Assembly: GCA_029068555.1 (NCBI GenBank)
Contig: JAIECJ010000042.1
Span: forward strand, 1 to 56,666
Source: Lachnospiraceae bacterium
Lineage (GTDB): Bacteria > Bacillota > Clostridia > Lachnospirales > Lachnospiraceae
DNA: 56,666 bases
Reading direction: 5' to 3'
Part shown: positions 8,876 through 17,955 of the stretch, one piece after another
Numbering within the stretch: the first letter of the stretch is position 1
Layout of the letters: each line of letters opens with the position of its first letter
The notes under the pieces: model-generated
Seen by the model: the letters and a program-made list of their open reading frames with translations, nothing else
Database searches by the model: none
What the model was told of the DNA's origin: nothing
Translations under genes and position numbers: made by a program

Positions 8876-8956
8876 ATGAGTATTATCAAAATGGTTAAGG
8901 TTACGTGCCAGGTTGTCAGTGGAATTGTCAGCATTATCTCGCTGTTGCGGGACTGA
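8876..8956 (+). CDS. amphipathic micropeptide 2 (26 aa)
   Basis: Second tiny gene, with GGGGG at 8864-8868 seven bases before its ATG. The product starts MSIIKMVKVTC and ends SIISLLRD. Polar residues K5, K8, Q12, S15, S19, S22 and D26 form a regular i+3/i+4 stripe opposite an Ile/Val/Leu face, so it should form an amphipathic helix. It holds a single Cys (C11). It is similar in size and design to micropeptide 1 but not an obvious duplicate in sequence. A weak hairpin follows at 8980-9006 before the kinase-like gene. Confidence 0.57.
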   Translation: MSIIKMVKVTCQVVSGIVSIISLLRD

Positions 8957-8979
8957 AAATATTACTTGCAGGTTTGACG

Positions 8980-9013
8980 GGCATCTGTTTATTATAATCA
9001 GATGCCTTGCTTT
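8980..9013 (+). terminator. weak terminator or attenuator after the micropeptides
   Basis: GGCATCTG at 8980-8987 pairs with CAGATGCC at 8999-9006 (8 bp, 11-base loop), followed by TTGCTTT. The T-tract is interrupted, so partial read-through into the kinase-like gene at 9104 is plausible. Confidence 0.5.
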
Positions 9014-9103
9014 CATAGTACAGTGCCATTGTTAAAATGATGGAATGTGACTGAATAGCATGGCAAGGATGCGGGAAATGGAAAGAAGTCCAGGAGGAGT
9101 TTT

Positions 9104-10939
9104 ATGTACAAGGTAGTTCAGGATTATATGGATAAATTAAATGAGTTGGCGGAAGATAGAGGAAATAATTTTTTTGATAAATGTGACAAGGAGTTATGTG
9201 CCGGGGTCAGAGCTATTGCCCTGGAATGGTTAAATGAAATATTTACAGAAAACGGGTGGAGTGAAGAATTTGTGACAGCGTTTGCTGTATACTGCAATTT
9301 TTTTATTTTGCAGGGACTGCATTTGTGCCTCGGGAATGATTTTGGGCTGCAAGTAGTTTATGACACAAATGAAATGGATGACGAAGACAGGCAGTACTTG
9401 GAATTGATTCGTGAGGGGATATCTGAACAGGACATTGTCTGTTTTTTCAATGCAATAAGTATGGCGATATATAATTTTGACATACCAAAATTATATATAT
9501 ATGTTTTAAGCTTCCTGGAAATATGTCTGGCAGATGAACAGGATTTTCAAACGGATGAAGAAAAAGAGAATATATACGATATATTGCTTTTAATGGAACA
9601 CGCTAAGGGGGAAATTACAGGTGAATTACAGATGCTGGCAGAACCCCAAAATTTGTCTGTTGAACAAGAAAAAATAAAATGCGCTGATTTCTCAATGTTA
9701 TTGCCCGAAATTATTATTTCAAATCCCATGAGAAAATTGTCACTTGCTGCGATAAGTGATTTGGAGACATTATCAAATCTTTGTGATAATGAAATCAAAT
9801 CTTTTAAGGATATACTGGAAGGGTTATCCGGCGTAATAAAAAAAGGTGATGATAGTAAGGTGTGTAAGTATATAATTTTTTTAGATGAATTTGTTAAAAG
9901 AACTTTAAGCGCCGAGAAAATAGGGGACGAATATGAATATTATGGAAAGATCACAGAGTACAGGGACGGTGCACCAATCTACAGGAGAGAGTTCTTAAAC
10001 CTGCCGGTAAATGTATCTGAAAAACAGTACCGCAACCTGGAACTGGCAAAACAGATCAAGCTCAATGTTGAAAAAGACAGACTGATAAGGAAGAACGAAA
10101 AAATGGTGGAAGATTATTCCCATTCGATAGAGAATATTATAAAACCGGCACTGATAGCCGAAGTTGCAAACTGTTTAAGGGAGGATGAAAAAAACAGACA
10201 TTTGTACAGCAAAATCATGTATATCTATTTTAATGAAGTTATCACGCAAAATGAGTGCAGGCTTTTGAAAATGGTGCATAATGTATCTGTCTCAAAGGGA
10301 GCAATACGGGAAAACATTAGCAGGGCGAAGAAAAAAAATACCAGAAACGGAATATCCATACAAAAGATTGCGTATAAGGCAATAAATCAGATTTCTTTGC
10401 AGCTGGCAGAGAATGCACAAAAGGCAAGATTTATGTTTATACTGGAAAAAATGTCCCAGGCAGGAATTGATTCGGAACAAATAAACAGTAAGCTCTGGGA
10501 TTCTTCAAGGGAGATGGATGCATTATATAAAATGTATCATGACAAGTTGAATGTTGTGATAGAGCTATCCAGAGATTTGGCAGACCTTGAATTGAACGAG
10601 GAGGAGCTGGGGACATCATTCCTATATACGAGAATTGTAGAAGTGCTGTCAAATGCGCTGACGTATGGAGATTACGGAAGCGGTAGGAAGTTTCATCTCA
10701 AAATATACACAGAAAATACAGAGGAAGATGAGAACTATATTGTTGTTGAAATGATAAATGGAATCGGGGACAGGAGCTTTTCGGATAACAGGGCAGGAAA
10801 CGGGTTAAAAGCAACTGAGGTAATGCTGGAGAGGATAAATTTTGAGAATCCCGAAAAAGAAAGCTTTGTCAGTACAGACGAGACAGAAGATGGATTTTTT
10901 GTGACAAAGATGTATATAGATGCGGATCTTTATATGTGA
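9104..10939 (+). CDS. large cytosolic histidine-kinase-like protein
   Basis: 611 residues with no transmembrane segment. The first 330 residues are helical and match no family I know. A possible phospho-acceptor His (H340, in DYSHSIEN) precedes a long helical region. The last 110 residues carry GHKL ATPase features: an N-box EVLSNAL with N517, a degenerate G1 region EMINGIGD, and a G2-like GNGLKATEVML. The AGGAGGAG at 9092-9099 strongly supports this start. The next gene, with a receiver-like domain, begins 12 bases after the stop, so the two should act as a signalling pair. The DNA is AT-richer than the flanking operons, suggesting acquisition. Confidence 0.65.
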   Translation: MYKVVQDYMDKLNELAEDRGNNFFDKCDKELCAGVRAIALEWLNEIFTENGWSEEFVTAFAVYCNFFILQGLHLCLGNDFGLQVVYDTNEMDDEDRQYLELIREGISEQDIVCFFNAISMAIYNFDIPKLYIYVLSFLEICLADEQDFQTDEEKENIYDILLLMEHAKGEITGELQMLAEPQNLSVEQEKIKCADFSMLLPEIIISNPMRKLSLAAISDLETLSNLCDNEIKSFKDILEGLSGVIKKGDDSKVCKYIIFLDEFVKRTLSAEKIGDEYEYYGKITEYRDGAPIYRREFLNLPVNVSEKQYRNLELAKQIKLNVEKDRLIRKNEKMVEDYSHSIENIIKPALIAEVANCLREDEKNRHLYSKIMYIYFNEVITQNECRLLKMVHNVSVSKGAIRENISRAKKKNTRNGISIQKIAYKAINQISLQLAENAQKARFMFILEKMSQAGIDSEQINSKLWDSSREMDALYKMYHDKLNVVIELSRDLADLELNEEELGTSFLYTRIVEVLSNALTYGDYGSGRKFHLKIYTENTEEDENYIVVEMINGIGDRSFSDNRAGNGLKATEVMLERINFENPEKESFVSTDETEDGFFVTKMYIDADLYM

Positions 10940-10951
10940 TGGAGGAACTGT

Positions 10952-12496
10952 ATGATGGATATAAAAAGGTTTAAGAGAGTGTTGGTTATCAATGATGACG
11001 ACACAGAAGAACAATTTTTTATGAAAAACGAAAACTTACAGAAGCATCAGGATATGATATCCTATTGTAATACGCCAATGCAGGCATTTGAATTAATTAC
11101 GTCGGATAATTTTGGCGGATTTGACAAGATTGTGTTAGATATTAAATTAGAATGGGAAATACCGAAGACATATGAGGCGAAACTGAACGAGCATGTTGCC
11201 ATGAATGCAATCACTAATGCCAATATAGGATTTTTGATATTTATGTATCTTGTATCAAGGGGATATCCTATTGACAGAATTGCATTTTTGAGCGCATACA
11301 TTATGGAGACGGATGATGAGCTGAAAGAAAAGGAAAGGATTCTGGAGGTGGTAAGGGGCTGGAAAAAGAGAGATGCAGGACAGGATGAGTGGCTGATTCA
11401 GAATGCTGATATAGTGCCGTCATTAAAGGGGAGGATCATCAGGACTTTAAAGAATAATTCTTATAAAGGGATAAAAGCCTATGAGGAAATTAAAAAAATA
11501 CTTATTCAGGATATAGCGCCGCTGCACGGTTCCCAGACAAATACGAATGGGGAGGTGGAAACGAATGAGGCGTTTTTTCAGCTAATAGCGCAGACTGGGT
11601 TGATTGTCAAAAATAAGATAAATAAAAAAGACAAAGGCAAATTGGAAGCGTGGATTGGAAATGAAAAGACGGATGGACTCAGGGAATATTATGCATTCAG
11701 GAATATGGTTTTGAATATCTGTGAGCATGCCCAGACTGAAAGTCCTGATATATATAATTGTTATAGAAGTAATAAGTTTAAAACGAGTTATCCAGACAAA
11801 TATTTTGAGGATTTAATGAAAAAGGTACAATATGAGATTTCTGCGTTAAAGGAAAATGAAGACATTGAGAGAATCACGAAAAATGTGGTCAGTATTTTGG
11901 TGTCCTTTTGGGAAAGCCTTGATAAGAAGTATATAACAGATACAGTCCCAGCTATAGAGGATATCAATATCCACGCTCTGACAATGCTGCTGAAAAACAC
12001 TAGGAATTGGTACGCACACGGTCGTCTGAAAAAAATCGGAATAGCGTTTTGCAGGTTTGTTTTTTTAAGTTCTGTTCGGGTTATTTACGGTGACAGTAAG
12101 ATATTGGAGGACTATATTGAAAGGGAGTTAGGTCTGAAAAATGCTGTGATTCATGCAAACGAAGCATTTTATAAGAAAATATGGAAGGATATTAATGACA
12201 AAATAATAGCTACAAAAAGCTGCAAGGCAAACGCCTATATAATCAACCTGCCGGATTTATACAATAAATATTCCCATGACGAAGCAAGGGGGGATATTCA
12301 TTTAACCATATTTGATTTGTATGGGATGTTTATACTTTGCCTTCATTTTCCCAATGTAGTCATTTCAAATACCGGGGAGGGGTTTTTTAGAATTGTATTT
12401 AATGAGATAGACTATACAAAACAGGAGCGGTATATGCTTTTTTTAGAAAAAATAGCAATGATTAATTTGGAAAGACAACAGAATTTCACAAAATAA
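10952..12496 (+). CDS. receiver-like / HEPN-motif protein
   Basis: 514 residues. Residues 10-17 (VLVINDDD) give the acidic pocket of a CheY-like receiver and D63 in VLDIK stands where the phospho-acceptor Asp is expected; FLSAY, further on, fits the Ser/Thr strand. The receiver looks divergent, with long insertions. The C-terminal 300 residues are helical and contain R351-N352-W-Y-A-H356, matching the R-N-x3-H catalytic motif of HEPN RNases. No DNA-binding output domain is seen. With the kinase-like gene 12 bases upstream, it may be an RNase-type effector controlled by phosphorylation; this is inference from motifs. Confidence 0.6.
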   Translation: MMDIKRFKRVLVINDDDTEEQFFMKNENLQKHQDMISYCNTPMQAFELITSDNFGGFDKIVLDIKLEWEIPKTYEAKLNEHVAMNAITNANIGFLIFMYLVSRGYPIDRIAFLSAYIMETDDELKEKERILEVVRGWKKRDAGQDEWLIQNADIVPSLKGRIIRTLKNNSYKGIKAYEEIKKILIQDIAPLHGSQTNTNGEVETNEAFFQLIAQTGLIVKNKINKKDKGKLEAWIGNEKTDGLREYYAFRNMVLNICEHAQTESPDIYNCYRSNKFKTSYPDKYFEDLMKKVQYEISALKENEDIERITKNVVSILVSFWESLDKKYITDTVPAIEDINIHALTMLLKNTRNWYAHGRLKKIGIAFCRFVFLSSVRVIYGDSKILEDYIERELGLKNAVIHANEAFYKKIWKDINDKIIATKSCKANAYIINLPDLYNKYSHDEARGDIHLTIFDLYGMFILCLHFPNVVISNTGEGFFRIVFNEIDYTKQERYMLFLEKIAMINLERQQNFTK

Positions 12497-12506
12497 ACAC
12501 ACCATA

Positions 12507-12539
12507 TTTAAGCTTCATTTAAGTTTACCGTCATATACT
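12507..12539 (+). promoter_or_regulatory. PmrA-box-like direct repeat and -10 box
   Basis: TTTAAG at 12507-12512 and again at 12518-12523 (five-base spacer, 11-bp period), followed after ten bases by TATACT at 12534-12539. This is the layout of an OmpR-family activator site replacing a -35 box; the PmrA/BasR consensus is YTTAAK-N5-YTTAAK. The operon it precedes ends with an OmpR-type regulator and its kinase, so autoregulation is likely. Confidence 0.55.
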
Positions 12540-12585
12540 TTTCCCATCACAAAACAATTTACTTGTACAGGAATGGAGGATAATT

Positions 12586-13314
12586 ATGGCATATCAGGCT
12601 GTGTTTAAACGTTATGAAATGAAATACAGGTTGTCCAGGAGGCAGAGGGCAGCAGTTCTTGAGGCGATGCTTCCGCATATGCGGCTGGACGATTTCGGGC
12701 ATACAACAATCAGGAACATTTACTTTGATACAGATACATACCGACTGGTGCGGCGCTCCATAGAGAAGCCTGTTTATAAGGAAAAGCTCCGCATTAGAAG
12801 TTACAAACAGGCAGCGGCACAGGATGAGGTTTTTATTGAACTTAAGAAAAAGTATGATGATGTGGTGTATAAACGGCGTGAATCCCTTACCCAGCTTGAG
12901 ACGCTGGAATGGCTTGTTAAGGAAACACCATTTCCGAAAGCGTCACAGATTGGGAATGAGCTTGACTATTTCTTTCAGTTTTACCAGACCTTGAAACCCA
13001 AAGTGTTTCTATCCTATGAGCGTGAAGCGTTTTATGCGTTGGACGGCAGTGACTTCCGGGTGACTTTCGACGAAAATATTCTTGCCCGTCAGGATGAACT
13101 TTCCCTTTCAAAAGAGGTATGGGGAGAGCGGCTTATTGACGAGGATGACGTACTGCTGGAAATCAAAACTTCGGGCGGCATCCCGCTCTGGATGACAAAG
13201 ATACTGACACAGGAAAAGATTTACAAGACATCTTTTTCAAAATACGGGACAGCATATGAAAAAATAATTTGCAGGAATCAAAGGGAACAGGCGGAAAAAA
13301 TCTTTATAGCCTGA
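12586..13314 (+). CDS. VTC-domain protein (polyphosphate polymerase-like)
   Basis: 242-residue protein of the VTC domain family (triphosphate-tunnel fold), whose yeast members make polyphosphate. Basic and acidic tunnel residues are visible in KRYEMKYRL near the N-terminus, KEKLRIRSY, ELKKKYDDVVYKRR and the C-terminal LLEIKTSGGIP. A GGAGG precedes the ATG. In Firmicutes such genes lie next to DUF4956 and CotH or surface-protein genes, as here, where DUF4956 starts 15 bases after the stop. Whether this bacterial member makes polyphosphate is not shown by the sequence. Confidence 0.85.
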   Translation: MAYQAVFKRYEMKYRLSRRQRAAVLEAMLPHMRLDDFGHTTIRNIYFDTDTYRLVRRSIEKPVYKEKLRIRSYKQAAAQDEVFIELKKKYDDVVYKRRESLTQLETLEWLVKETPFPKASQIGNELDYFFQFYQTLKPKVFLSYEREAFYALDGSDFRVTFDENILARQDELSLSKEVWGERLIDEDDVLLEIKTSGGIPLWMTKILTQEKIYKTSFSKYGTAYEKIICRNQREQAEKIFIA

Positions 13315-13329
13315 CGGAGGAGTAGAACG

Positions 13330-14025
13330 ATGGAAAATATTTTCAGGGGATTATTTGACGCAGAGACGGCAGGCGTTATATCGGTGGCAGACTTTATGAT
13401 TTGTATTGTCAGCGCACTTGTTATAGGGTTGATGATATCAGTGATGTATATGTACAAGAATACATATTCCAAAAGTTTTATCGTGACGATTGCCACCATT
13501 CCGGCGATTGTGTGTGTTGTCATTATGATGGTAAACGGCAACGTAGGCGCAGGCGTGGCAGTTGCAGGGGCTTTCAGTCTGGTAAGGTTCCGCTCTGCGC
13601 CTGGGACGGCAAAGGAAATTGGTGTGCTTTTCATGGCAATGGGGGCCGGCATTATCACAGGAATGGGGTATATTGCATATGCGTTTCTGTTTGCCGTTAT
13701 TATGGGACTTGTCGACATGCTCTACGCACAGATAAATTTGGGGGCAAAAAAACATGCGGATTTAGACCGGACACTGCATGTCACGATTCCAGAGGACTTG
13801 GATTATGTGGATGTATTTGATGATTTGTTTGACAAATATACATGTAAGCGTGCGCTTGTCAATGTGAAGACAACAAATATGGGAAGCTTGTTTAAGCTTA
13901 CATACCATATAACATTTCGGGAATCGGGCACAGAGAAAGCTTTTATTGACGGGATACGCTGTCGAAACGGAAATTTGGAGATTGTGTTGTCAAATCAGGA
14001 GAGCAGTGCGATGGAAATGATGTAG
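13330..14025 (+). CDS. DUF4956 membrane protein
   Basis: 231-residue integral membrane protein. Three to four hydrophobic helices fill residues 20-140, including a glycine/alanine-rich segment GAGVAVAGAFSLVRFRSAPGTAKE that is the hallmark of DUF4956. The C-terminal 90 residues are cytosolic and soluble in character. It is coupled to the VTC gene upstream and to the lipoprotein and two-component genes downstream. Its function is unknown; association with VTC proteins suggests a shared membrane process. Confidence 0.85.
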   Translation: MENIFRGLFDAETAGVISVADFMICIVSALVIGLMISVMYMYKNTYSKSFIVTIATIPAIVCVVIMMVNGNVGAGVAVAGAFSLVRFRSAPGTAKEIGVLFMAMGAGIITGMGYIAYAFLFAVIMGLVDMLYAQINLGAKKHADLDRTLHVTIPEDLDYVDVFDDLFDKYTCKRALVNVKTTNMGSLFKLTYHITFRESGTEKAFIDGIRCRNGNLEIVLSNQESSAMEMM

Positions 14026-14117
14026 AAAAACGCTGCGGAGTGGACAGTAACAAAGGAATTATATGTGATGGGACAATAGCAGGTTATTTGTTGAGCGGGA
14101 AAGGGATGAGGAATAGA

Positions 14118-15887
14118 ATGATGAAGCAATGGAGTAGGAAATGGTATCATGTAATGGCAGTATGCATCCTGTCTGCTGCATCTGTGACGGCATGTGCAAA
14201 TAAGGAGACTGTCAACACAAATGCTGTAAATGAGAATAGTAGTGACACAAATGTCATTTCTGATGTGACGGCAGATGAATCCGGACTTTTTTCGAAACGT
14301 GATCTGAGCGGGGCGTTTGACGCATCAAAATGTGAGAACATCACGCTTTCCGATGCGGGGTGCACGACGGATTCGAAAAATGTGACGATAGACGGAAGTA
14401 AAGTTACGATAACAGGAGAGGGGGACTATATGGTAAACGGTTCCCTGAGCGACGGAATGCTAATCGTGGACGTCGACAAGACGCAAAAGGTTCAGCTGGT
14501 GCTGAACGGAGTAGATATTAATGCTGTGACATCAGCAGCGGTATATGTAAAAAGTGCAGACAAGGTGTTCATCACACTGCCTGACCGAACGGAAAATACA
14601 CTTACAAACGGCGGATCGTTTGTGGCAATTGATGACAATAATATTGATGCAGTGATATTTTCAAAAGATGATTTGACGCTGAATGGAACAGGGACACTCA
14701 CAATCAATTCTCCGGCAGGACATGGCGTTGTATCAAAAAATGATCTTGTCATTACCGGCGGAACATATGATATAACAGCTGCCTCCCATGGCATGACGGG
14801 AAAGGACAGTGTGGCAGTTGCTGATGGTGATTTTCGGATTACAGCGGGAGAGGATGCCATAAAGTCAGACAATAATGATGATGACACAATGGGAAGTGTA
14901 TACATTCTGGGCGGAAACTATGCACTTACGGGAGAAAGCGACGGGATTAACGCGCTCAATGAAATCAATATATCTGGCGGAAATATTGTGGTAGGGCAGG
15001 CAGAGGAAGGTCTGGAAGCGCGTATTATCAATATTTCCGGCGGTACAGTTGATATTAATGCATCTGATGACGGAGTGAATGCTACAGATAAGCGTGTATC
15101 CACAAATGAACAGATGGCAGGTGGACAGGATGAGGAAGATAAAAAAGGTCATATCGGTGGAATGGGTGATAATGAACCAGATGCAAGCATCAATATTTCT
15201 GGAGGAGTTCTTCGTGTAAATGCAGAGGGTGATGGTTTGGATTCAAACGGCTATATCACTGTAAGCGGCGGGGAGGTTTATGTCACGGGTCCCACGCATG
15301 GCGGTGATGCTGCGATTGACTATGGGATTGATGCCGTGGTAAGCGGAGGAATTGTAGTGGCAGCAGGACAGGGCAATATGGCGCAGAACTTTGGCACGGA
15401 CTCTACACAGGGTGCTATTCTGGTCAATACACAGGCGCAGAATGAAGCCGGAAGCGATATCGTACTTTTGGATAATAATGGAAGCGAGCTTCTTGCATGG
15501 ACTGCTCAAAAAAGCTATAATTCAGTTACAATCAGTTGTCCGGAAATCAAAGCAGACGGTACTTACACAGTAAAAATGGGTGAGAATACTACAGATGTCA
15601 CAATGAATGGACTTATTTATGGACAAGGCGTCTCTTTTGGCGGAGGAAGACGTGGACTGGGCGGAGGAGAGAAGCCGGAGGGGATGCCAGAGCGTTCTGA
15701 TTTTCCAAACGGAGAGAGACCAGAGGGAATGCCGAACCCGCCTGATTTTCCGAACGGAGAGAAGATGGACGGAAAAAGGCCGGAGGGAATGCCAGAGCTA
15801 CCGGATTTTCAGAATAAAGACAACTCAGACGGAGCGGAACAACATACAGGAAATGTTCCAAAAACAGAGGAGGAAATCAGGCAATGA
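14118..15887 (+). CDS. surface lipoprotein with DUF4353-type beta-solenoid domain
   Basis: About 589 residues. A signal peptide with lipobox VTAC ends near residue 20, predicting a lipid-anchored exported protein. The body holds many ISGG, VSGG and DGINA turns typical of the Cthe_2159/DUF4353 carbohydrate-binding beta-helix family. The tail carries three 15-residue Pro/Gly repeats of the form GE-PEGMP---DFPN. The frame is open from 14040, but the ATG at 14118 with AGG six bases upstream gives a proper signal peptide. Its stop overlaps the response regulator start by four bases. It probably binds acidic polysaccharide at the cell surface. Confidence 0.82.
   Translation: MMKQWSRKWYHVMAVCILSAASVTACANKETVNTNAVNENSSDTNVISDVTADESGLFSKRDLSGAFDASKCENITLSDAGCTTDSKNVTIDGSKVTITGEGDYMVNGSLSDGMLIVDVDKTQKVQLVLNGVDINAVTSAAVYVKSADKVFITLPDRTENTLTNGGSFVAIDDNNIDAVIFSKDDLTLNGTGTLTINSPAGHGVVSKNDLVITGGTYDITAASHGMTGKDSVAVADGDFRITAGEDAIKSDNNDDDTMGSVYILGGNYALTGESDGINALNEINISGGNIVVGQAEEGLEARIINISGGTVDINASDDGVNATDKRVSTNEQMAGGQDEEDKKGHIGGMGDNEPDASINISGGVLRVNAEGDGLDSNGYITVSGGEVYVTGPTHGGDAAIDYGIDAVVSGGIVVAAGQGNMAQNFGTDSTQGAILVNTQAQNEAGSDIVLLDNNGSELLAWTAQKSYNSVTISCPEIKADGTYTVKMGENTTDVTMNGLIYGQGVSFGGGRRGLGGGEKPEGMPERSDFPNGERPEGMPNPPDFPNGEKMDGKRPEGMPELPDFQNKDNSDGAEQHTGNVPKTEEEIRQ
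15666..15815 (+). repeat. 45-bp coding tandem repeats in lipoprotein tail
   Basis: Three in-frame 45-base units at 15666-15710, 15711-15755 and 15771-15815, each encoding a 15-residue PEGMP-containing block. The last two are separated by a five-residue spacer. It is a wall-spanning or disordered linker by appearance. Confidence 0.8.
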
Positions 15888-16570
15888 GATTGTTACTTGC
15901 GGAGGACGAAGCGTCACTTTCAAAAGCAGTTGTGACAATACTAAGGCGAAATAACTATACGGTGGATGCAGCATGTGACGGCATAGAGGCGCTGGAATTT
16001 CTGGAAATGAATGTGTATGATGGCGTTATTCTGGATGTGATGATGCCGCGCATGGACGGAATTAGTGTGCTTCAGAACATTCGCAAAGCGGGAAATCAGG
16101 TTCCGGTTATCCTTCTTACGGCGAAGGCGGAGGTGGACGACAAGGTACGCGGACTTGACAGCGGCGCAAATGATTATCTCACAAAACCATTTGCGTCAAA
16201 GGAGCTGCTGGCACGTATCCGCGCCATGACGAGAAGCAGTGCGGCGGCAGTGCAGCCGGATGCGAAACTACGTTTGGGAAACATTGTGCTCGACTGTGCA
16301 TTATTTGAGCTGTCTTCACCGTTTGGATCGTTTGTGCTTGCCAACAAAGAATTTCAGATGCTGGAATTTCTGATGAGAAATCCGAGGCAGATTATTTCTG
16401 CGGAGAAGTTTATGGACAAAATATGGGGATTTGAGACGAATGTGGAAAGCAATGTCGTTTGGACCTATATCTCCTATCTGCGAAAAAAGCTTGCGGCACT
16501 CAAGGCAGATGTAGAAATCAGGGCAAGGCGCGGGGCGGGATATGCTCTCGAGCAGGCAAAGAAGGAATAG
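15884..16570 (+). CDS. OmpR-family response regulator
   Basis: 228 residues: a receiver with acidic residues E7-D8 and phospho-acceptor D51 (ILDVMMP), Lys in LTKPF, and a C-terminal winged helix (WTYISYLRKKL, RRGAGYAL). It overlaps the lipoprotein gene by four bases and is followed by its kinase. The PmrA-box-like repeat at 12507-12523 ahead of the operon is a plausible binding site for this regulator. Confidence 0.93.
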   Translation: MRLLLAEDEASLSKAVVTILRRNNYTVDAACDGIEALEFLEMNVYDGVILDVMMPRMDGISVLQNIRKAGNQVPVILLTAKAEVDDKVRGLDSGANDYLTKPFASKELLARIRAMTRSSAAAVQPDAKLRLGNIVLDCALFELSSPFGSFVLANKEFQMLEFLMRNPRQIISAEKFMDKIWGFETNVESNVVWTYISYLRKKLAALKADVEIRARRGAGYALEQAKKE

Positions 16571-16581
16571 GAAGGATGCAT

Positions 16582-17868
16582 ATGATAAGGAAGCTGCGCA
16601 CAAAGTTTGTTATATTATCAACAATATCACTTCTATTATTGCTGGGTATTATTGTAGTATCCAGCAATTTTCTGACTTACAGGGAGCTTGTGGAAAATGC
16701 GGATATTGTACTTGAAATGATTGCCAAAAACGGTGGACGACCCATGCATTTGCTGCCGCCAGAGAAAAAGGAATTTCCGGAGACTGGTATGCATGGAGAG
16801 CGTGACAGACTTTTCGGAAAAAAGTTTTTGACGCCAGAAATCATGTATGAGGCGAGATTTTTCACTGCAAATATTTCTAGGGATGGGCAAGTTATATCCG
16901 TAAATACACAGAGCATTGCCATGGTAGATGACGATGAGGCAGCGTATTATGCAAAACAGGTATATGGCAAAAAGAATGACAGCGGTTTTATCGAGGATTT
17001 CCGATATATAAAATACTATAAAGAAAATGACATTTATGTCATTTTCTTGGACTGCGGAAGAAATCTTATTACGTTTAAGAATGCCCTTTTGATTAACTGC
17101 CTGATATCATTTGCCGGATTGTTGGCGATTTTTGTCATCATAGTTATTTTTTCGGCCAAAATCGTCAGACCGGTATCGGAAAGTTACGAGAAACAAAAAC
17201 AGTTCATCTCTGTGGCAGGGCATGAGCTCAAGACGCCAATCACAATTATAGACGCGGATGCGGAGGTTCTTTCCATGGAAATTGGTGAGGACAATGAATG
17301 GCTTGCAGATATCTGCAAGCAGACAAAGCGGATGGCACTGCTGACAAATGACCTGCTCACATTGTCGCGCATGGATGAAAACAGACAGCAGTTTACCATG
17401 ATTGATTTTCCGGTATCGGATGTAGTCAGTGAGACGGTTGTGTCTTTTGAGTCTCTGGCGCGTAGTAAGGGAAGGCATATCCGAACAGAAATAGCGCCAA
17501 TGCTTTCCTGTCGCGGTGATGAGAACAGTATACGCCAGGTTGTGGGTATTCTTTTGGACAATGCCATCAAATATACCAGTGAAGACGAAGATGGCACCTG
17601 TGAAGATATCCTGCTGCGGCTTGAGAAAAAGAGTCACAGTATCTGTCTGACCGTAAGAAACCATTCAGAGCCTGTAAGTGACGAGCAGCTTACGCACTTT
17701 TTTGACCGCTTTTACAGGACAGAGCAGTCAAGGGATTCTGGGAGCGGCGGTTATGGACTGGGGCTTTCTATCGCCTGGTCAATCGTGGAAGCGCATAAGG
17801 GCAAAATTACCGCAGCAGCGCCGGATTTGGAATCTGTGCAGATTACGGTGATGCTGCCTGTAAAATAG
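16582..17868 (+). CDS. sensor histidine kinase
   Basis: 428-residue membrane kinase paired with the regulator at 15884. A first transmembrane helix lies at residues 10-33, an extracytoplasmic sensor of about 130 residues follows, then a second helix. The H-box is VAGHELKTP with H214, the N-box is QVVGILLDNAIKYT and the G-box is GYGLGLSI. GGAAGG at 16570-16575 abuts the ATG at 16576, so the ATG at 16582 is taken. There is no clear HAMP domain. The input signal is unknown. Confidence 0.9.
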   Translation: MIRKLRTKFVILSTISLLLLLGIIVVSSNFLTYRELVENADIVLEMIAKNGGRPMHLLPPEKKEFPETGMHGERDRLFGKKFLTPEIMYEARFFTANISRDGQVISVNTQSIAMVDDDEAAYYAKQVYGKKNDSGFIEDFRYIKYYKENDIYVIFLDCGRNLITFKNALLINCLISFAGLLAIFVIIVIFSAKIVRPVSESYEKQKQFISVAGHELKTPITIIDADAEVLSMEIGEDNEWLADICKQTKRMALLTNDLLTLSRMDENRQQFTMIDFPVSDVVSETVVSFESLARSKGRHIRTEIAPMLSCRGDENSIRQVVGILLDNAIKYTSEDEDGTCEDILLRLEKKSHSICLTVRNHSEPVSDEQLTHFFDRFYRTEQSRDSGSGGYGLGLSIAWSIVEAHKGKITAAAPDLESVQITVMLPVK

Positions 17869-17955
17869 AAATTGTTATAATTTGGCCATGGCCGTTCATA
17901 AGCTGCCGGTTTGTAAATTCAGTTTTTCACGGCTGGCTGATACTGAAAATAAACA

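Noticed and set aside
9547-9798. Minus-strand open frame inside the kinase-like gene
   Set aside because: It lies wholly inside a gene with strong start signals, has no ribosome site and shows no protein-like features.
17869-17955. GGCCATGGCC palindrome and imperfect hairpin after the sensor kinase as a terminator
   Set aside because: The palindrome is short and has no T run; the larger stem has too many mismatches.
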